Source of the DNA: Arenicellales bacterium
Lineage (GTDB): Bacteria; Pseudomonadota; Gammaproteobacteria; Arenicellales; UBA868
NCBI GenBank assembly: GCA_030754035.1
Contig: JASMBC010000011.1
Span: 1-32,734, forward strand
Reading direction: 5' to 3'
DNA: 32,734 bases
The notes beneath the pieces were generated by a model. That model searched no databases, was not told where the DNA came from, and saw nothing but the letters and a program-made list of their open reading frames with translations. Below, one piece after another: positions 16,700 through 25,084 of this stretch (position 1 is its first letter; every line of letters starts with the position of its first letter). Made by a program: the position numbers and the translations under genes.

Positions 16700-17884
16700 A
16701 TGACAACTGAAAAAGATGTCGTAATAGCGAGTGCCGCCCGTACGCCAACCGGCGCCTTTAATGGCGGATTAAGCGCTTTGCCCGCGAGCGAACTTGGTCG
16801 CGTGGCAATCAGTGCCGCCCTGACACGGGCTGGAGTGGCCCCCGAAGAGGTGTCCGAGGTCATACTGGGCCAGGTTCTTACCGCAGCAGCCGGCCAGAAC
16901 CCGGCCCGCCAGGCTGCGATCGGAGCCGGCATCCCCGTTGAAAAGACTGCAATTGTACTGAACCAGTTGTGCGGTTCGGGCCTGCGCGCCGTAGCGGCGG
17001 GTTACCAGGCCATTCGCAGTGGTGACAGCGAGATCGTTGTGGCGGGTGGCCAGGAGAGTATGAGCCAGGCGCCGCATTGTGCGCACCTGCGCAATGGCCA
17101 GAAACTCGGCCCGCTACAGATGGCCGACAGCATGATTGTGGATGGCCTGTGGGATGCCTTTAACGGTTACCACATGGGCAACACAGCCGAGAATGTGGCC
17201 AATCAGTTTAATATCTCACGCGAGACCCAAGATGCTTTTGCTGCCGCATCGCAACAAAAAGCAGAGGCGGCACAAAAAGCCGGCCGTTTTATCGATGAAA
17301 TCACTCCGGTCACCATAAAGGGCCGCAAGGGCGATACCGTCGTGGATACTGACGAGCATCCGCGTCACGGCACCACGGTGGAGGCATTGTCCGGGCTGAG
17401 ACCCGCTTTTGATAAGGCCGGCAGCGTAACCGCAGGCAACGCTTCGGGCATCAACGATGGTGCTGCTGTAACAGTTCTCATGAGCGCAAGTGCAGCGGCC
17501 AGTCGCGGCCTGACACCGTTGGCTCGGATTGTCTCCTGGGCCACGGCTGGCGTGGATCCGTCAATTATGGGTACCGGGCCGATTCCTGCCAGTCGCCAGG
17601 CCCTGGAAAAGGCGGGTTGGCAGGTGGGCGATCTTGATCTGGTCGAAGCCAACGAGGCCTTCGCGGCTCAGGCCTGTTCGGTCAATCAGGAAATGGCGTG
17701 GGATACCGACATCGTCAACGTCAACGGTGGGGCCATTGCACTGGGGCATCCTATTGGGGCCTCCGGCTCGCGGGTCTTAACAACGCTGCTTTACGAGATG
17801 ACCCGGCGCGATGTACATCGTGGGCTCGCTACCCTGTGTATCGGCGGTGGCATGGGTATTGCCATGTGTGTAGAGCGCGCCTGA
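16700..17884 (+). CDS. phaA: Acetyl-CoA acetyltransferase (beta-ketothiolase)
   Basis: 394 residues, the usual thiolase length. The acyl-accepting Cys91 is in LNQLCGSGLRA, His350 in GGAIALGHPIGASG, and the C-terminal acid/base Cys380 in CIGGGMG. It condenses two acetyl-CoA to acetoacetyl-CoA, the first step of polyhydroxybutyrate synthesis. GGGAGG precedes the ATG at a good distance. It is followed by phaB, so the biosynthetic role is favoured over fatty-acid breakdown. Confidence 0.96.
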   Translation: MTTEKDVVIASAARTPTGAFNGGLSALPASELGRVAISAALTRAGVAPEEVSEVILGQVLTAAAGQNPARQAAIGAGIPVEKTAIVLNQLCGSGLRAVAAGYQAIRSGDSEIVVAGGQESMSQAPHCAHLRNGQKLGPLQMADSMIVDGLWDAFNGYHMGNTAENVANQFNISRETQDAFAAASQQKAEAAQKAGRFIDEITPVTIKGRKGDTVVDTDEHPRHGTTVEALSGLRPAFDKAGSVTAGNASGINDGAAVTVLMSASAAASRGLTPLARIVSWATAGVDPSIMGTGPIPASRQALEKAGWQVGDLDLVEANEAFAAQACSVNQEMAWDTDIVNVNGGAIALGHPIGASGSRVLTTLLYEMTRRDVHRGLATLCIGGGMGIAMCVERA

Positions 17885-17938
17885 TAAATTTTTCAGAATA
17901 CTTTCAACTATATTTTCAGCAGGTTCAGGAGTAATTAG

Positions 17939-18661
17939 ATGTCACATACAGCTATAGTTACAGGCGGAACCCGCGGTATTGGTGCCGCGATTTCGATTTC
18001 TTTGAGTGAAGCAGGCCACCGTGTTGCTGCTACTTATGCCGGCAACGACGAGGCGGCGCAGGCCTTTAATACCGAAACCGGAATCAGCGTATACAAATTT
18101 GATGTCGCTGATTTCGACCAGTGTGCGAAGAGCATAGCGAGCATCGAGGCGGATCTTGGCCCGGCCGATATACTGGTGAACAATGCAGGCATTACCCGAG
18201 ACGGAACTTTGCACCGCATGGATTTCGAGCAGTGGAACGCCGTGCTGCAGACCAACTTGTCTTCGTGCTACAACATGTGCCGTAACGTGATCGATGGGAT
18301 GCGCGAGCGTGGATTCGGGCGCATCGTCAACATCGGTTCCGTTAATGGTCAGGCGGGACAGTATGGTCAGGTCAACTACGCCGCAGCCAAGTCCGGTATC
18401 CATGGCTTTACCAAGGCGCTGGCCCTGGAAGGCGCTGCTAAAGGCATCACGGTTAATGCCATTGCCCCCGGCTATGTAGATACCGATATGGTGCGCGCGG
18501 TACCGGAAAAAGTGCTGGAAAAAATTATTGCTACCATCCCCGTGGGGCGGCTGGGTTACGCCAGTGACATAGCCCGCGCGGTGATGTTTCTGGTGGCTGA
18601 TGATGCGACCTTTGTAACGGGTTCAACGCTGTCGATCAACGGTGGCCAGCATATGTACTGA
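17939..18661 (+). CDS. phaB: Acetoacetyl-CoA reductase
   Basis: 240 residues of the short-chain dehydrogenase family. The nucleotide motif is TGGTRGIG (8-15), with NNAG at 81-84 and a catalytic Ser134, Tyr147, Lys151 in the NIGSVNGQAGQYGQ and NYAAAKSG segments. It reduces acetoacetyl-CoA to (R)-3-hydroxybutyryl-CoA, the substrate of PhaC, usually with NADPH. The text ITRDGTLHRMDFEQWNAV is typical of PhaB rather than FabG. It lies 54 bases after phaA and 64 bases before phaR. Confidence 0.95.
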   Translation: MSHTAIVTGGTRGIGAAISISLSEAGHRVAATYAGNDEAAQAFNTETGISVYKFDVADFDQCAKSIASIEADLGPADILVNNAGITRDGTLHRMDFEQWNAVLQTNLSSCYNMCRNVIDGMRERGFGRIVNIGSVNGQAGQYGQVNYAAAKSGIHGFTKALALEGAAKGITVNAIAPGYVDTDMVRAVPEKVLEKIIATIPVGRLGYASDIARAVMFLVADDATFVTGSTLSINGGQHMY

Positions 18662-18689
18662 TATGCCATTGCTGAGCCCCCGCTGGTGG

Positions 18690-18710
18690 TATTATTGCAT
18701 TGCACAATAA
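18690..18710 (+). promoter_or_regulatory. phaR promoter overlapped by PhaR-type operator
   Basis: TATTAT (18690-18695), preceded by TGG, forms an extended -10; the -35 is poor. It is overlapped by TTGCATTGCACAA (18695-18707), which sits in a wider imperfect palindrome (18692-18710). The motif differs by one base from the arms of the phaP operator. It ends about 16 bases before the phaR ATG, so a bound repressor would block transcription start, as expected for autoregulation. Confidence 0.65.
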
Positions 18711-18725
18711 CGCGGGAAGTTGGCG

Positions 18726-19235
18726 ATGAGCACACGTACGATCAAGAAGTACCCCAACCGGCGACTCTACGACACTGAGCTCAGCCACTACATTACCGTG
18801 TCCGAGCTGCGGCAACTGATTGTCGAAGGCGAAGAATTCATGGTGATCGATGTTGCCAGTGGCGATAACATCACCCGCGGCGTGTTGCTGCAGATCATCA
18901 ACGAGCAGGAGAGCTCCGGCCAGCCGCTGTTCACCACTGAGATTCTCACCAACCTCATCCGCTTTTACGGCGGCACGACTCAGAAGATGTTTACCGACTA
19001 TCTTGAGCGTAGTCTGGGACTGTTTGTGGAACAGCAGCAGGCTTATCAGGATCGTCTGGCAGATTTTCTGGGCCAGACGTCCGTGGGCACAATGTCCGAG
19101 ATGGCTCGTCGCAACCTTGAAGTGTGGCAGGATGTACAAGACAATTTCCTGCGCTCGGCAGGCCTGGTCAAAAGCGCTGATCATCCCCGCACCAAGCGTT
19201 CCAGCAAGGCCCCCAAGAAGCCCACTCAGGACTGA
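18726..19235 (+). CDS. phaR: PHA synthesis repressor PhaR
   Basis: 169 residues from ATG 18726 (GGAAG upstream; an in-frame TTG at 18720 is less likely). The N-terminal DNA-binding PHB_acc_N region has RTIKKYPNRRLYDTELSHYIT. A second domain with LTNLIRFYGGTTQKMF is the granule-binding part, followed by a helical region and a basic tail (RTKRSSKAPKKP). PhaR binds promoters of phasin and its own gene and is released when it moves onto nascent PHA granules. Matching operators lie before both phaP and phaR here. The following gene starts two bases after the stop, so it is likely co-transcribed. Confidence 0.95.
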   Translation: MSTRTIKKYPNRRLYDTELSHYITVSELRQLIVEGEEFMVIDVASGDNITRGVLLQIINEQESSGQPLFTTEILTNLIRFYGGTTQKMFTDYLERSLGLFVEQQQAYQDRLADFLGQTSVGTMSEMARRNLEVWQDVQDNFLRSAGLVKSADHPRTKRSSKAPKKPTQD

Positions 19236-19237
19236 AC

Positions 19238-20914
19238 ATGTCCGTACCGCTGCCAACCGTCCGTACCGGCGGCCAGATTCTTATCCAGGTGCTATGTCAG
19301 CAACAGGTGAGGCACGTTTTCTGCGTGCCGGGCGAAAGTTATCTCAGCGCGCTGGATGCGTTGCACGATGCGGCTGATATCACCACTGTCGTTTGTCGTC
19401 ACGAGGGCGGTGCCGCGATGATGGCCGAAGCCTGCGGCAAACTCACCGGGCGTCCCAGTGTGTGTTTTGTGACTCGTGGCCCCGGCGCAACCAACGCAGC
19501 ATCGGGCATTCACGTGGCGGCCCAGGATTCCACGCCACTGGTATTACTCATTGGCCAGGTGAGCCGTGATGCACTTGGACGCGAGGCCTTTCAGGAGATC
19601 GACTACGGGCTTTTCTACAACGCTCTGGCCAAGCACGTCGAGCAAGTGCATGATGTTGCTCGTTTGCCCGAAGTCATGAGTCGGGCTTTTCATACCGCCT
19701 GCAATGGCCGTCCCGGCCCCGTCGTTGTGGTGTTGCCTGAAGATGTTCTGAGCGACAGTGCGCAGGTAGTCGACCTGCCAGAGTACCACCGTCTCCATAG
19801 CGAACCTGCACCTGCAGACATGGCGCGGTTTGCAACATTGCTGGCAAATGCCCGCCAGCCGGTGGTACTGGCCGGTGGGCGCAACTGGAGCCGGGCGTCG
19901 CGCGCGGCATTGCATGAATTTTCCCAGCGCTGGCAGTTGCCGGTGACTACGCCATTTCGTTACCAGGATGTATTCGACAACACCGATGCACAGTACGTCG
20001 GTGACGTCGGCATTGGTATGAACCCGCAGCTGGAAAACGCGCTCACCGAGGCTGATCTTGTGATCGCCCTGGGCGTACGCCTGGGCGAGGTCACTACGGG
20101 TAATTACACTCGCCTGCGTGTGCCGTTGCCTTATCAGCAGTTGGTGCATGTTCACCCTGGTGTCGAGGAGTTGGGGCGGGTTTATTACCCGACGCTGGCT
20201 TTTCCCGTGTCGGCGCCGGTGTTTGCGCTGGCATTGTCGGCGCTGCAGCCCGCGGCTCAATTGCCCTGGGCAGCACATGGCCGGGAACTGCGCGATAGTT
20301 ACCTGCGCTGGACGACGCCGGCCGATACCCCCGGTGCTGTCAATCTGGCGAAGGTGGTGGCGCATCTTAGCGAGACACTGGCCGATGACGCCATCGTCTG
20401 CACCGGTGCCGGTAACAATACCGGTTGGTTGCACCGCTATTTTCGACACCGCGGCACTGGACGGCAGTTGGCATCGACTTCGGGATCGATGGGCTATGGC
20501 ATCCCGGCCGCAATCGCTGCCGCACTGGTATTTCCCGAGCGCCAGGTGATCTGTGTGGTTGGCGATGGCGACTTTCAGATGACCGGGCAGGAGATCGCCA
20601 CCGCAGTGCAGTATGAGCTGTCGATTGTAATTATCGTGATCAACAATGCGATGCTGGGCACGATCCGTATGCACCAGGAGATGCGTTATCCCGGCCGCAT
20701 CCGTCATTCCGATCTCAGTAATCCGGATTTCTGTACGTTGGCCGATGCTCATGGCCTTGGCAGCGAGCGGGTCAGCACAACCGACGGATTTGCCCCGGCG
20801 CTGCAGCGTGCTCTGGCCGCCTCGAGTAGCACCTTGATTGAACTGATCACCGATGCCGAGGCAATCTCCCATACCACGACCCTGACCGAACTGCGCGCCC
20901 GATCCAGTCGATAA
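19238..20914 (+). CDS. Thiamine-diphosphate-dependent enzyme (acetolactate-synthase-like)
   Basis: 558 residues with the three-domain layout of the ilvB/benzoylformate-decarboxylase superfamily. The N-terminal pyrimidine-binding domain has activating Glu56 in RHEGGAAMMAEA. The central domain covers about 195-335. The C-terminal diphosphate-binding domain has the GDG...NN motif starting at GDGDFQM (442-448) and ending in INN (468-470). The reaction is a decarboxylation or ligation of a 2-keto acid, but the substrate cannot be read from sequence. No small regulatory subunit is next door, arguing against a standard acetolactate synthase. It begins two bases after phaR, an intimate link to PHA regulation that is unexplained. 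Confidence 0.82.
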   Translation: MSVPLPTVRTGGQILIQVLCQQQVRHVFCVPGESYLSALDALHDAADITTVVCRHEGGAAMMAEACGKLTGRPSVCFVTRGPGATNAASGIHVAAQDSTPLVLLIGQVSRDALGREAFQEIDYGLFYNALAKHVEQVHDVARLPEVMSRAFHTACNGRPGPVVVVLPEDVLSDSAQVVDLPEYHRLHSEPAPADMARFATLLANARQPVVLAGGRNWSRASRAALHEFSQRWQLPVTTPFRYQDVFDNTDAQYVGDVGIGMNPQLENALTEADLVIALGVRLGEVTTGNYTRLRVPLPYQQLVHVHPGVEELGRVYYPTLAFPVSAPVFALALSALQPAAQLPWAAHGRELRDSYLRWTTPADTPGAVNLAKVVAHLSETLADDAIVCTGAGNNTGWLHRYFRHRGTGRQLASTSGSMGYGIPAAIAAALVFPERQVICVVGDGDFQMTGQEIATAVQYELSIVIIVINNAMLGTIRMHQEMRYPGRIRHSDLSNPDFCTLADAHGLGSERVSTTDGFAPALQRALAASSSTLIELITDAEAISHTTTLTELRARSSR

Positions 20915-20946
20915 GTGCGACCGCTTATCCCAGCAGGAGATTAATC

Positions 20947-21693
20947 ATGCTATTGCAACTGGCCGCTTGGCCCGAGGTAGAGGGCTACTTGCGCTCGTCA
21001 ACGGCGATCATCGTTCCGATCGGCTCGACCGAGCAGCACGGCCCCAATGGGTTGATTGGTACCGATGCGATTTGCCCCGAAGCTGTCGCCCACGAGATGG
21101 CACGGCGCATCACAGTGCTCATTGGCCCCACACTGGCGGTGGGCATGGCCCAGCATCATCTGGCCTTTCCCGGCTCGATTGCGCTGCGTCCATCCACACT
21201 GTTGGCGCTGGTGCGAGATGTCACAGAGTCACTGCTTTGCCATGGTTTCACCCATGTGTATTTTCTCAATGGCCATGGCGGCAATGTCGCCACCGTGACG
21301 GCGGCTTTTTCAGAGATCTGGTCCAGCGCAAGCTTTGCGGGCAGCGATACACCCGCGCCGCGCCTGAGACTTCGCAACTGGTATACCGGCCGACGCGTCG
21401 GCGCGTTGTCGCGCGAACTGTTCGGCGACGCCGAAGGCAGCCATGCCACGCCCTCTGAAGTGTCCCTCAGTTGGTATGCGCATCCCGAAGCCGTCAAGGA
21501 TGTAACGCTAAGCCCCGAACGTGCTGCCACTGGCCAGATTCGGGATGCCGCCGATTACCGTCGCTGTTTTCCCGATGGGCGTATCGGTTCCAATCCTGGT
21601 CTTGCCAGCGTTGCTCACGGTGAGCGTATTCTCGAAGCGGCGGTAGCCGATATCCTCGAGGATTTTGAAGCCTTCACGGCCCCCGATAACTGA
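20947..21693 (+). CDS. Creatininase-family metal-dependent amidohydrolase
   Basis: 248 residues with the creatininase metal set: Glu29 and His31 in GSTEQHG, Asp40 in GTD, His110 in NGHGGN, and Glu171 in SHATPSE. AQHHLAFPGS is also typical. Members hydrolyse cyclic amides or formamides or act as peptidases (creatininase, ArfB/FAPy deformylase, MftE). The usual HAGExETS segment is changed to HATPSEVS, so the substrate may differ. AGGAG lies upstream of the ATG, 32 bases after the thiamine-diphosphate enzyme, consistent with one operon. No mycofactocin genes are visible, so MftE is unlikely. Confidence 0.8.
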   Translation: MLLQLAAWPEVEGYLRSSTAIIVPIGSTEQHGPNGLIGTDAICPEAVAHEMARRITVLIGPTLAVGMAQHHLAFPGSIALRPSTLLALVRDVTESLLCHGFTHVYFLNGHGGNVATVTAAFSEIWSSASFAGSDTPAPRLRLRNWYTGRRVGALSRELFGDAEGSHATPSEVSLSWYAHPEAVKDVTLSPERAATGQIRDAADYRRCFPDGRIGSNPGLASVAHGERILEAAVADILEDFEAFTAPDN

Positions 21694-21713
21694 TTACCCG
21701 CCCCAACCGATTT

Positions 21714-22067
21714 ATGAACAACGCCTTTATCGAGACTCTGTCGAGCGCGATCGATGAGTTTGCGAAGGAGCGCGACTGGCAGCAGTTTCATTCCCCCAAG
21801 AACCTTTCCATGGCGCTGATTGTCGAGGCGGCAGAACTGGTGGAACACTTCCAGTGGCTGAGTGAGCGCCAGAGCGAGGAATTGGACCATGACCGGCGTG
21901 CGGCCGTAGCCGAGGAGTTGGCCGATATATTGATCTACACCTTGCGCCTGGCTTCGCAGATGGAGATTGATCTGGGCAGCGCTGCATGGGCCAAACTGGA
22001 AAAGAACCGGCGCAAATACCCGGTGGAAAAAGCCCGCGGGACAGCGCGCAAGTACACCGAGTTGTAA
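21714..22067 (+). CDS. MazG-like nucleotide pyrophosphohydrolase
   Basis: 117 residues, all-alpha. The metal motif is Glu38-x-x-Glu41 in VEAAELVEHFQW and Glu68-x-x-Asp71 in EELADILIY. This resembles the RS21-C6/dCTPase branch of the MazG superfamily. Such enzymes split non-canonical or surplus nucleoside triphosphates to monophosphates and pyrophosphate, cleaning the nucleotide pool. It starts 20 bases after the creatininase gene and ends 10 bases before the convergent acyl-CoA synthetase. Preferred nucleotide is unknown. Confidence 0.85.
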   Translation: MNNAFIETLSSAIDEFAKERDWQQFHSPKNLSMALIVEAAELVEHFQWLSERQSEELDHDRRAAVAEELADILIYTLRLASQMEIDLGSAAWAKLEKNRRKYPVEKARGTARKYTEL

Positions 22068-22077
22068 GCGCCCCCGC

Positions 22078-23592
22078 TCAGGCGCAGAAGGTTTCGGCGT
22101 ATCTTTCACGCAGAATATTTTTTTGCACCTTGCCCATCGCGTTGCGCGGCAGTTCATCAACCGAATAGATCTGTCGAGGTACTTTGAAGCCTGCCAGGCT
22201 GGCTTTAAGGGTTTCGATCACACTATCTGCATCAAGAGCGCTGCCTGGCGTGACGCAGATAACCGCCACCAGGCCTTCACCGAGGTCTGCGTGTGGGACG
22301 CCGATCACCGCGGCCTCGTTGACCCCGTCCAGTGCGTCGATCGCTTCCTCGATCTCTTTGGGGTAGACATTCAATCCGCCACTGATCACCAGATCTTTTT
22401 CCCGACCAACGATCGAGACCCGGCCATCTTCTGTCAGGGTCGCAAGATCACCCGAGATAAAAAAACCATCGTTGGTGAATTCGCTGGCGGTTTTTTCGGG
22501 CATCTGCCAGTAGCCCTGGAATACGTTAGGGCCGCGCATCTCAAGCACGCCGGTCTGTCCGGCCGGCAGCGGACGGTGCGTGTTGTCGCATACCCGCAGC
22601 GTGATCCCCGGCAGGGCAAAGCCTACCGTGCCGGGCAGCCGTTCACCCGCCAGCGGGTTCGAGGCGATCATACCGGCTTCGCTCATGCCGTAGCGTTCGA
22701 GAATGTGGTGGCCGGTGTGTTGATAAAACGCCTGCCAGGTTTGCGCCAGCAGTGGCGCTGAGCCACTGATAAAAAGCCGCATATGTTCACAACTGGCACG
22801 ATCGAAACCCTCTGTCTGCAGCAGACGTGTATAGAAAGTAGGTACGCCCATCATGACCGTGGCGGATCGCAGATGTGTCAGCACCTGCCCGGGGTCAAAG
22901 CGCGGCAGAAACAGCATCGGAATCCCGCGCAGCATGGCACAGTGCACGGCCACAAAGAGCCCGTGCAGGTGGTAGATCGGCAGGGCGTGCAGCAAAACAT
23001 CGCTGCCAACAAAACCCCACAAGGTCCGAAGGGTGAGGGCGTTGCTGGCCAGGTTGTTGTGGCTGAGCATGGCGCCCTTGGAGCGCCCGGTGGTACCCGA
23101 GGTGTAGATGATCGAGGCGATCTCATCGCCACTGACGGTTGTCACCGCTTCGAGAGGCGTTGCCTGATCCACTCGTTCGCGCAGGCTGCCCTGTCCGGAG
23201 CCGTCCAGGGTGAGCAGTGTCGTGGCCGTCGCCTGGGCAGCTTCACTCAAGGTGGCTTCACGGTCAGGTCGGGCGATGAACAGCTCTGGCCGCGCATCAC
23301 CGAGAAAATAGGCCACCTCGGTTGGGGTGTAGGCGGTGTTGAGTGGCACGTAGATGGCGCCCAGACGCAGCGTTGCCAGGTACAACAACAAGGCTTCTGG
23401 CGATTTATCGATCTGCGCCAGTACCCGATCACCATGACCTATGCCCAGCGAGTGCAGTGCCCCGGCGTAGCACGCCGTAGTTGCATCAATATCGCCGTAG
23501 CGCAGACAGCGCCCATCAGGCAGTACCAGCCACGCGGTATCGGGGTCAGCCGGGAAGTGCTGGCGAAGCAGCAGGTAAAGGTTCTGGTTCAA
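22078..23592 (-). CDS. Malonyl-CoA synthetase-like acyl-CoA synthetase
   Basis: 504 residues from TTG 23592; a GTG at 23682 would add 30 with no family look. The TTG start gives MNQNLYLLLRQ, matching the short N-terminus of MatB. The adenylate-forming domain has YTSGTTGRSKG, MRLFISGSAPLL and ERYGMSEAGMIASNPL. The region FQGYWQMPEKTASEF and VISGGLNVYPKEIEEAID also follow MatB closely, and the catalytic lysine is in the final NAMGKVQK. MatB makes malonyl-CoA from malonate, CoA and ATP. No malonyl-CoA decarboxylase or malonate transporter is visible nearby. Malonate is favoured, methylmalonate or another short acid possible. Confidence 0.85.
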   Translation of the reverse strand: MNQNLYLLLRQHFPADPDTAWLVLPDGRCLRYGDIDATTACYAGALHSLGIGHGDRVLAQIDKSPEALLLYLATLRLGAIYVPLNTAYTPTEVAYFLGDARPELFIARPDREATLSEAAQATATTLLTLDGSGQGSLRERVDQATPLEAVTTVSGDEIASIIYTSGTTGRSKGAMLSHNNLASNALTLRTLWGFVGSDVLLHALPIYHLHGLFVAVHCAMLRGIPMLFLPRFDPGQVLTHLRSATVMMGVPTFYTRLLQTEGFDRASCEHMRLFISGSAPLLAQTWQAFYQHTGHHILERYGMSEAGMIASNPLAGERLPGTVGFALPGITLRVCDNTHRPLPAGQTGVLEMRGPNVFQGYWQMPEKTASEFTNDGFFISGDLATLTEDGRVSIVGREKDLVISGGLNVYPKEIEEAIDALDGVNEAAVIGVPHADLGEGLVAVICVTPGSALDADSVIETLKASLAGFKVPRQIYSVDELPRNAMGKVQKNILRERYAETFCA

Positions 23593-23814
23593 CGATAGAG
23601 AAGGATCAACTGAGGCCAGGCGCGATTGTACCTGTGCTCGACAGTCGTGGCGCCTGTTCCGGATGCGGGGCGGCGAGTACACTTACTGGATGGTTGTGCA
23701 TCATGGCGTTCAAAACGTGATTCTCCAAGGCCCAGTGGTCGATAATTTTCCCTGCGTCTTTGTATGTTGGGCGTGTAGCGCGCTGCCGATACGCCCGTTG
23801 GGCCACACCCGTCG

Positions 23815-24639
23815 ATGAAAAAGAACCTTGCCGCACTGGTCATCCATGGCATCGGCCGTCAGCGCCCGGATTTTGCCGACCAACTGATCGATGGGGTCAG
23901 CACGCAACTCGAGAAGATCGGCACAGACCCCGAGCAGGTGGCCTGGCAGCCGGTATTCTGGGACGATATCCTGCGCCCAGCCCAGAATGCCTATCTGCAG
24001 GCGGCCTACGATTCTACGGATCTGCGGGCACGACGTTTGCGCACCCTGCTGCTGAGTGCTTTGGGTGATGCGGTCGGTTATCGCCAGTTGCCCTCTGGTG
24101 GCCGGCGCGGTGGCGAGGAGACGCGAACCTACAATCGGGTGCATACGCGAGTGCGCCAGTCCATGGCAACGCTGTATAAAGATCAACTCTCCAATCGTGC
24201 TGTACCGCTGGTGGTATTGGCACATTCGTTCGGCGGGCATATTCTGTCCAATTACATCTGGGACAGCCAACGCCGCCCGGACCGTCGGTTATCGCCCTTT
24301 GAGCGTATGAACTGGTTGACCGGCTTTATCACCTTTGGCTGCAATATTCCGCTGTTCACTTTTGCCTGCTCGAAGGTGCAGCCGATCCGTTTTCCACCGC
24401 CGCGTCTGCCCGCGCGCCTCAAGGGCGATGCGCGGTGGCTGAATTACTTTGATCCTGACGATGTATTGGGCTGGCCGCTCAAGCCCATCAATGCGGCCTA
24501 CGCCAGCGTCGTCCACCGTGACGAACTGATCAATGTGGGCGGCCCGATCAGCGGATGGACTCCGGCTTCTCATCTTGCCTACTGGGCTGACCGCCGCTTT
24601 GCCCGGCGGGTTGCTACTTTTCTCGATACCTTGCTGTAG
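23815..24639 (+). CDS. Putative serine alpha/beta hydrolase
   Basis: 274 residues. The N-terminus has VIHGIG, the beta-strand and oxyanion loop of an alpha/beta hydrolase. The nucleophile elbow is AHSFGG with Ser138. A likely Asp216 lies in YFDPDDVLGWPL and His253 in TPASHLAYW, completing a Ser-Asp-His triad in the right order. No signal peptide is seen. The family is uncharacterised to me: it could be an esterase, lipase or thioesterase. A PHA depolymerase role is possible but unsupported, since it lacks known depolymerase signatures. It is divergent from the malonyl-CoA synthetase. Confidence 0.65.
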   Translation: MKKNLAALVIHGIGRQRPDFADQLIDGVSTQLEKIGTDPEQVAWQPVFWDDILRPAQNAYLQAAYDSTDLRARRLRTLLLSALGDAVGYRQLPSGGRRGGEETRTYNRVHTRVRQSMATLYKDQLSNRAVPLVVLAHSFGGHILSNYIWDSQRRPDRRLSPFERMNWLTGFITFGCNIPLFTFACSKVQPIRFPPPRLPARLKGDARWLNYFDPDDVLGWPLKPINAAYASVVHRDELINVGGPISGWTPASHLAYWADRRFARRVATFLDTLL

Positions 24640-24657
24640 TTCTTTCATTCCGGCAAA

Positions 24658-24673
24658 TGTGACAGCCGTCACT
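24658..24673. promoter_or_regulatory. CRP/Vfr-like site 1
   Basis: TGTGA-N6-TCACT, one base from the CRP half-site consensus TGTGA-N6-TCACA, and with a perfect inner GTGAC/GTCAC inverted repeat. It begins 19 bases after the hydrolase stop and about 144 bases before the 58-aa gene. Its centre is 72 bases from site 2, close to seven helical turns. Confidence 0.5.
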
Positions 24674-24729
24674 TGTCTGGGTGTTTAATCGTCTTTTCCT
24701 CCCGCTACACCCCGCATTGGTTGTGCATG

Positions 24730-24745
24730 TGTGACAACCATCACT
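24730..24745. promoter_or_regulatory. CRP/Vfr-like site 2
   Basis: TGTGA-N6-TCACT again, nearly identical to site 1 (TGTGACAACC versus TGTGACAGCC). It lies about 72 bases before the small gene's ATG, where it could act as an activator site overlapping the -35 region of a promoter with a start near 24779. No strong -10 is visible there. Confidence 0.5.
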
Positions 24746-24816
24746 GCCACAGATACTCCGAGCGCAGATGATGTAGCTGCAAAACATCAGCAACGGACAC
24801 AAAAGAGGAACATCTC

Positions 24817-24993
24817 ATGAATACCAACTCCGCAATCATCGAATCCGAAACGGGCAACGATTCAGAGGCGATTATTGCCACGCTCAAAGACCTGCTTGCG
24901 ATCGGTATACCGATAGAGCAATTACAGCGTAGCGATAAACTTGACCTGGAGTTCGAGCATATCCAGATGCACTCCAAAAATGGTGTTTGTTGA
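24817..24993 (+). CDS. 58-residue protein of unknown function
   Basis: A short frame from ATG 24817 with an excellent GAGGAA ribosome site (24805-24810). The 58-residue product is acidic in its first half (IIESETGNDSEAIIA), then has a probable amphipathic helix (TLKDLLAIGIPIEQLQ). It ends KLDLEFEHIQMHSKNGVC, with a single cysteine as the last residue. I do not recognise a family. Support for a real gene is the ribosome site, twin CRP-like sites upstream and a textbook terminator about 90 bases downstream. Alternatives include a regulatory micro-protein or a peptide precursor with a C-terminal core. No modification enzyme is adjacent. Confidence 0.6.
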   Translation: MNTNSAIIESETGNDSEAIIATLKDLLAIGIPIEQLQRSDKLDLEFEHIQMHSKNGVC

Positions 24994-25084
24994 AAGTACC
25001 TGAAGCCGGTCAACCGTGAATCAGGCCACAGATAACAGGACAGTAAATCTGAGACGCTAACAGCGTTGTTTCCTCCTCCGCGTG

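Noticed and set aside
19544-20872. 442-codon minus frame opposite the ThDP enzyme
   Set aside because: Long open shadow typical of GC-rich DNA; the plus frame carries all ThDP-enzyme motifs, and the shadow is His/Gln/Arg-rich without domains.
19238-20914. Standard biosynthetic acetolactate synthase IlvB
   Set aside because: No regulatory subunit (ilvN/ilvH) or ilvC follows, and the gene sits behind phaR, so a specific name was not given.
20947-21693. Mycofactocin peptidase MftE with the 58-aa gene as precursor
   Set aside because: The small protein lacks the mycofactocin precursor ending, and no radical-SAM or other mycofactocin gene is in the window.
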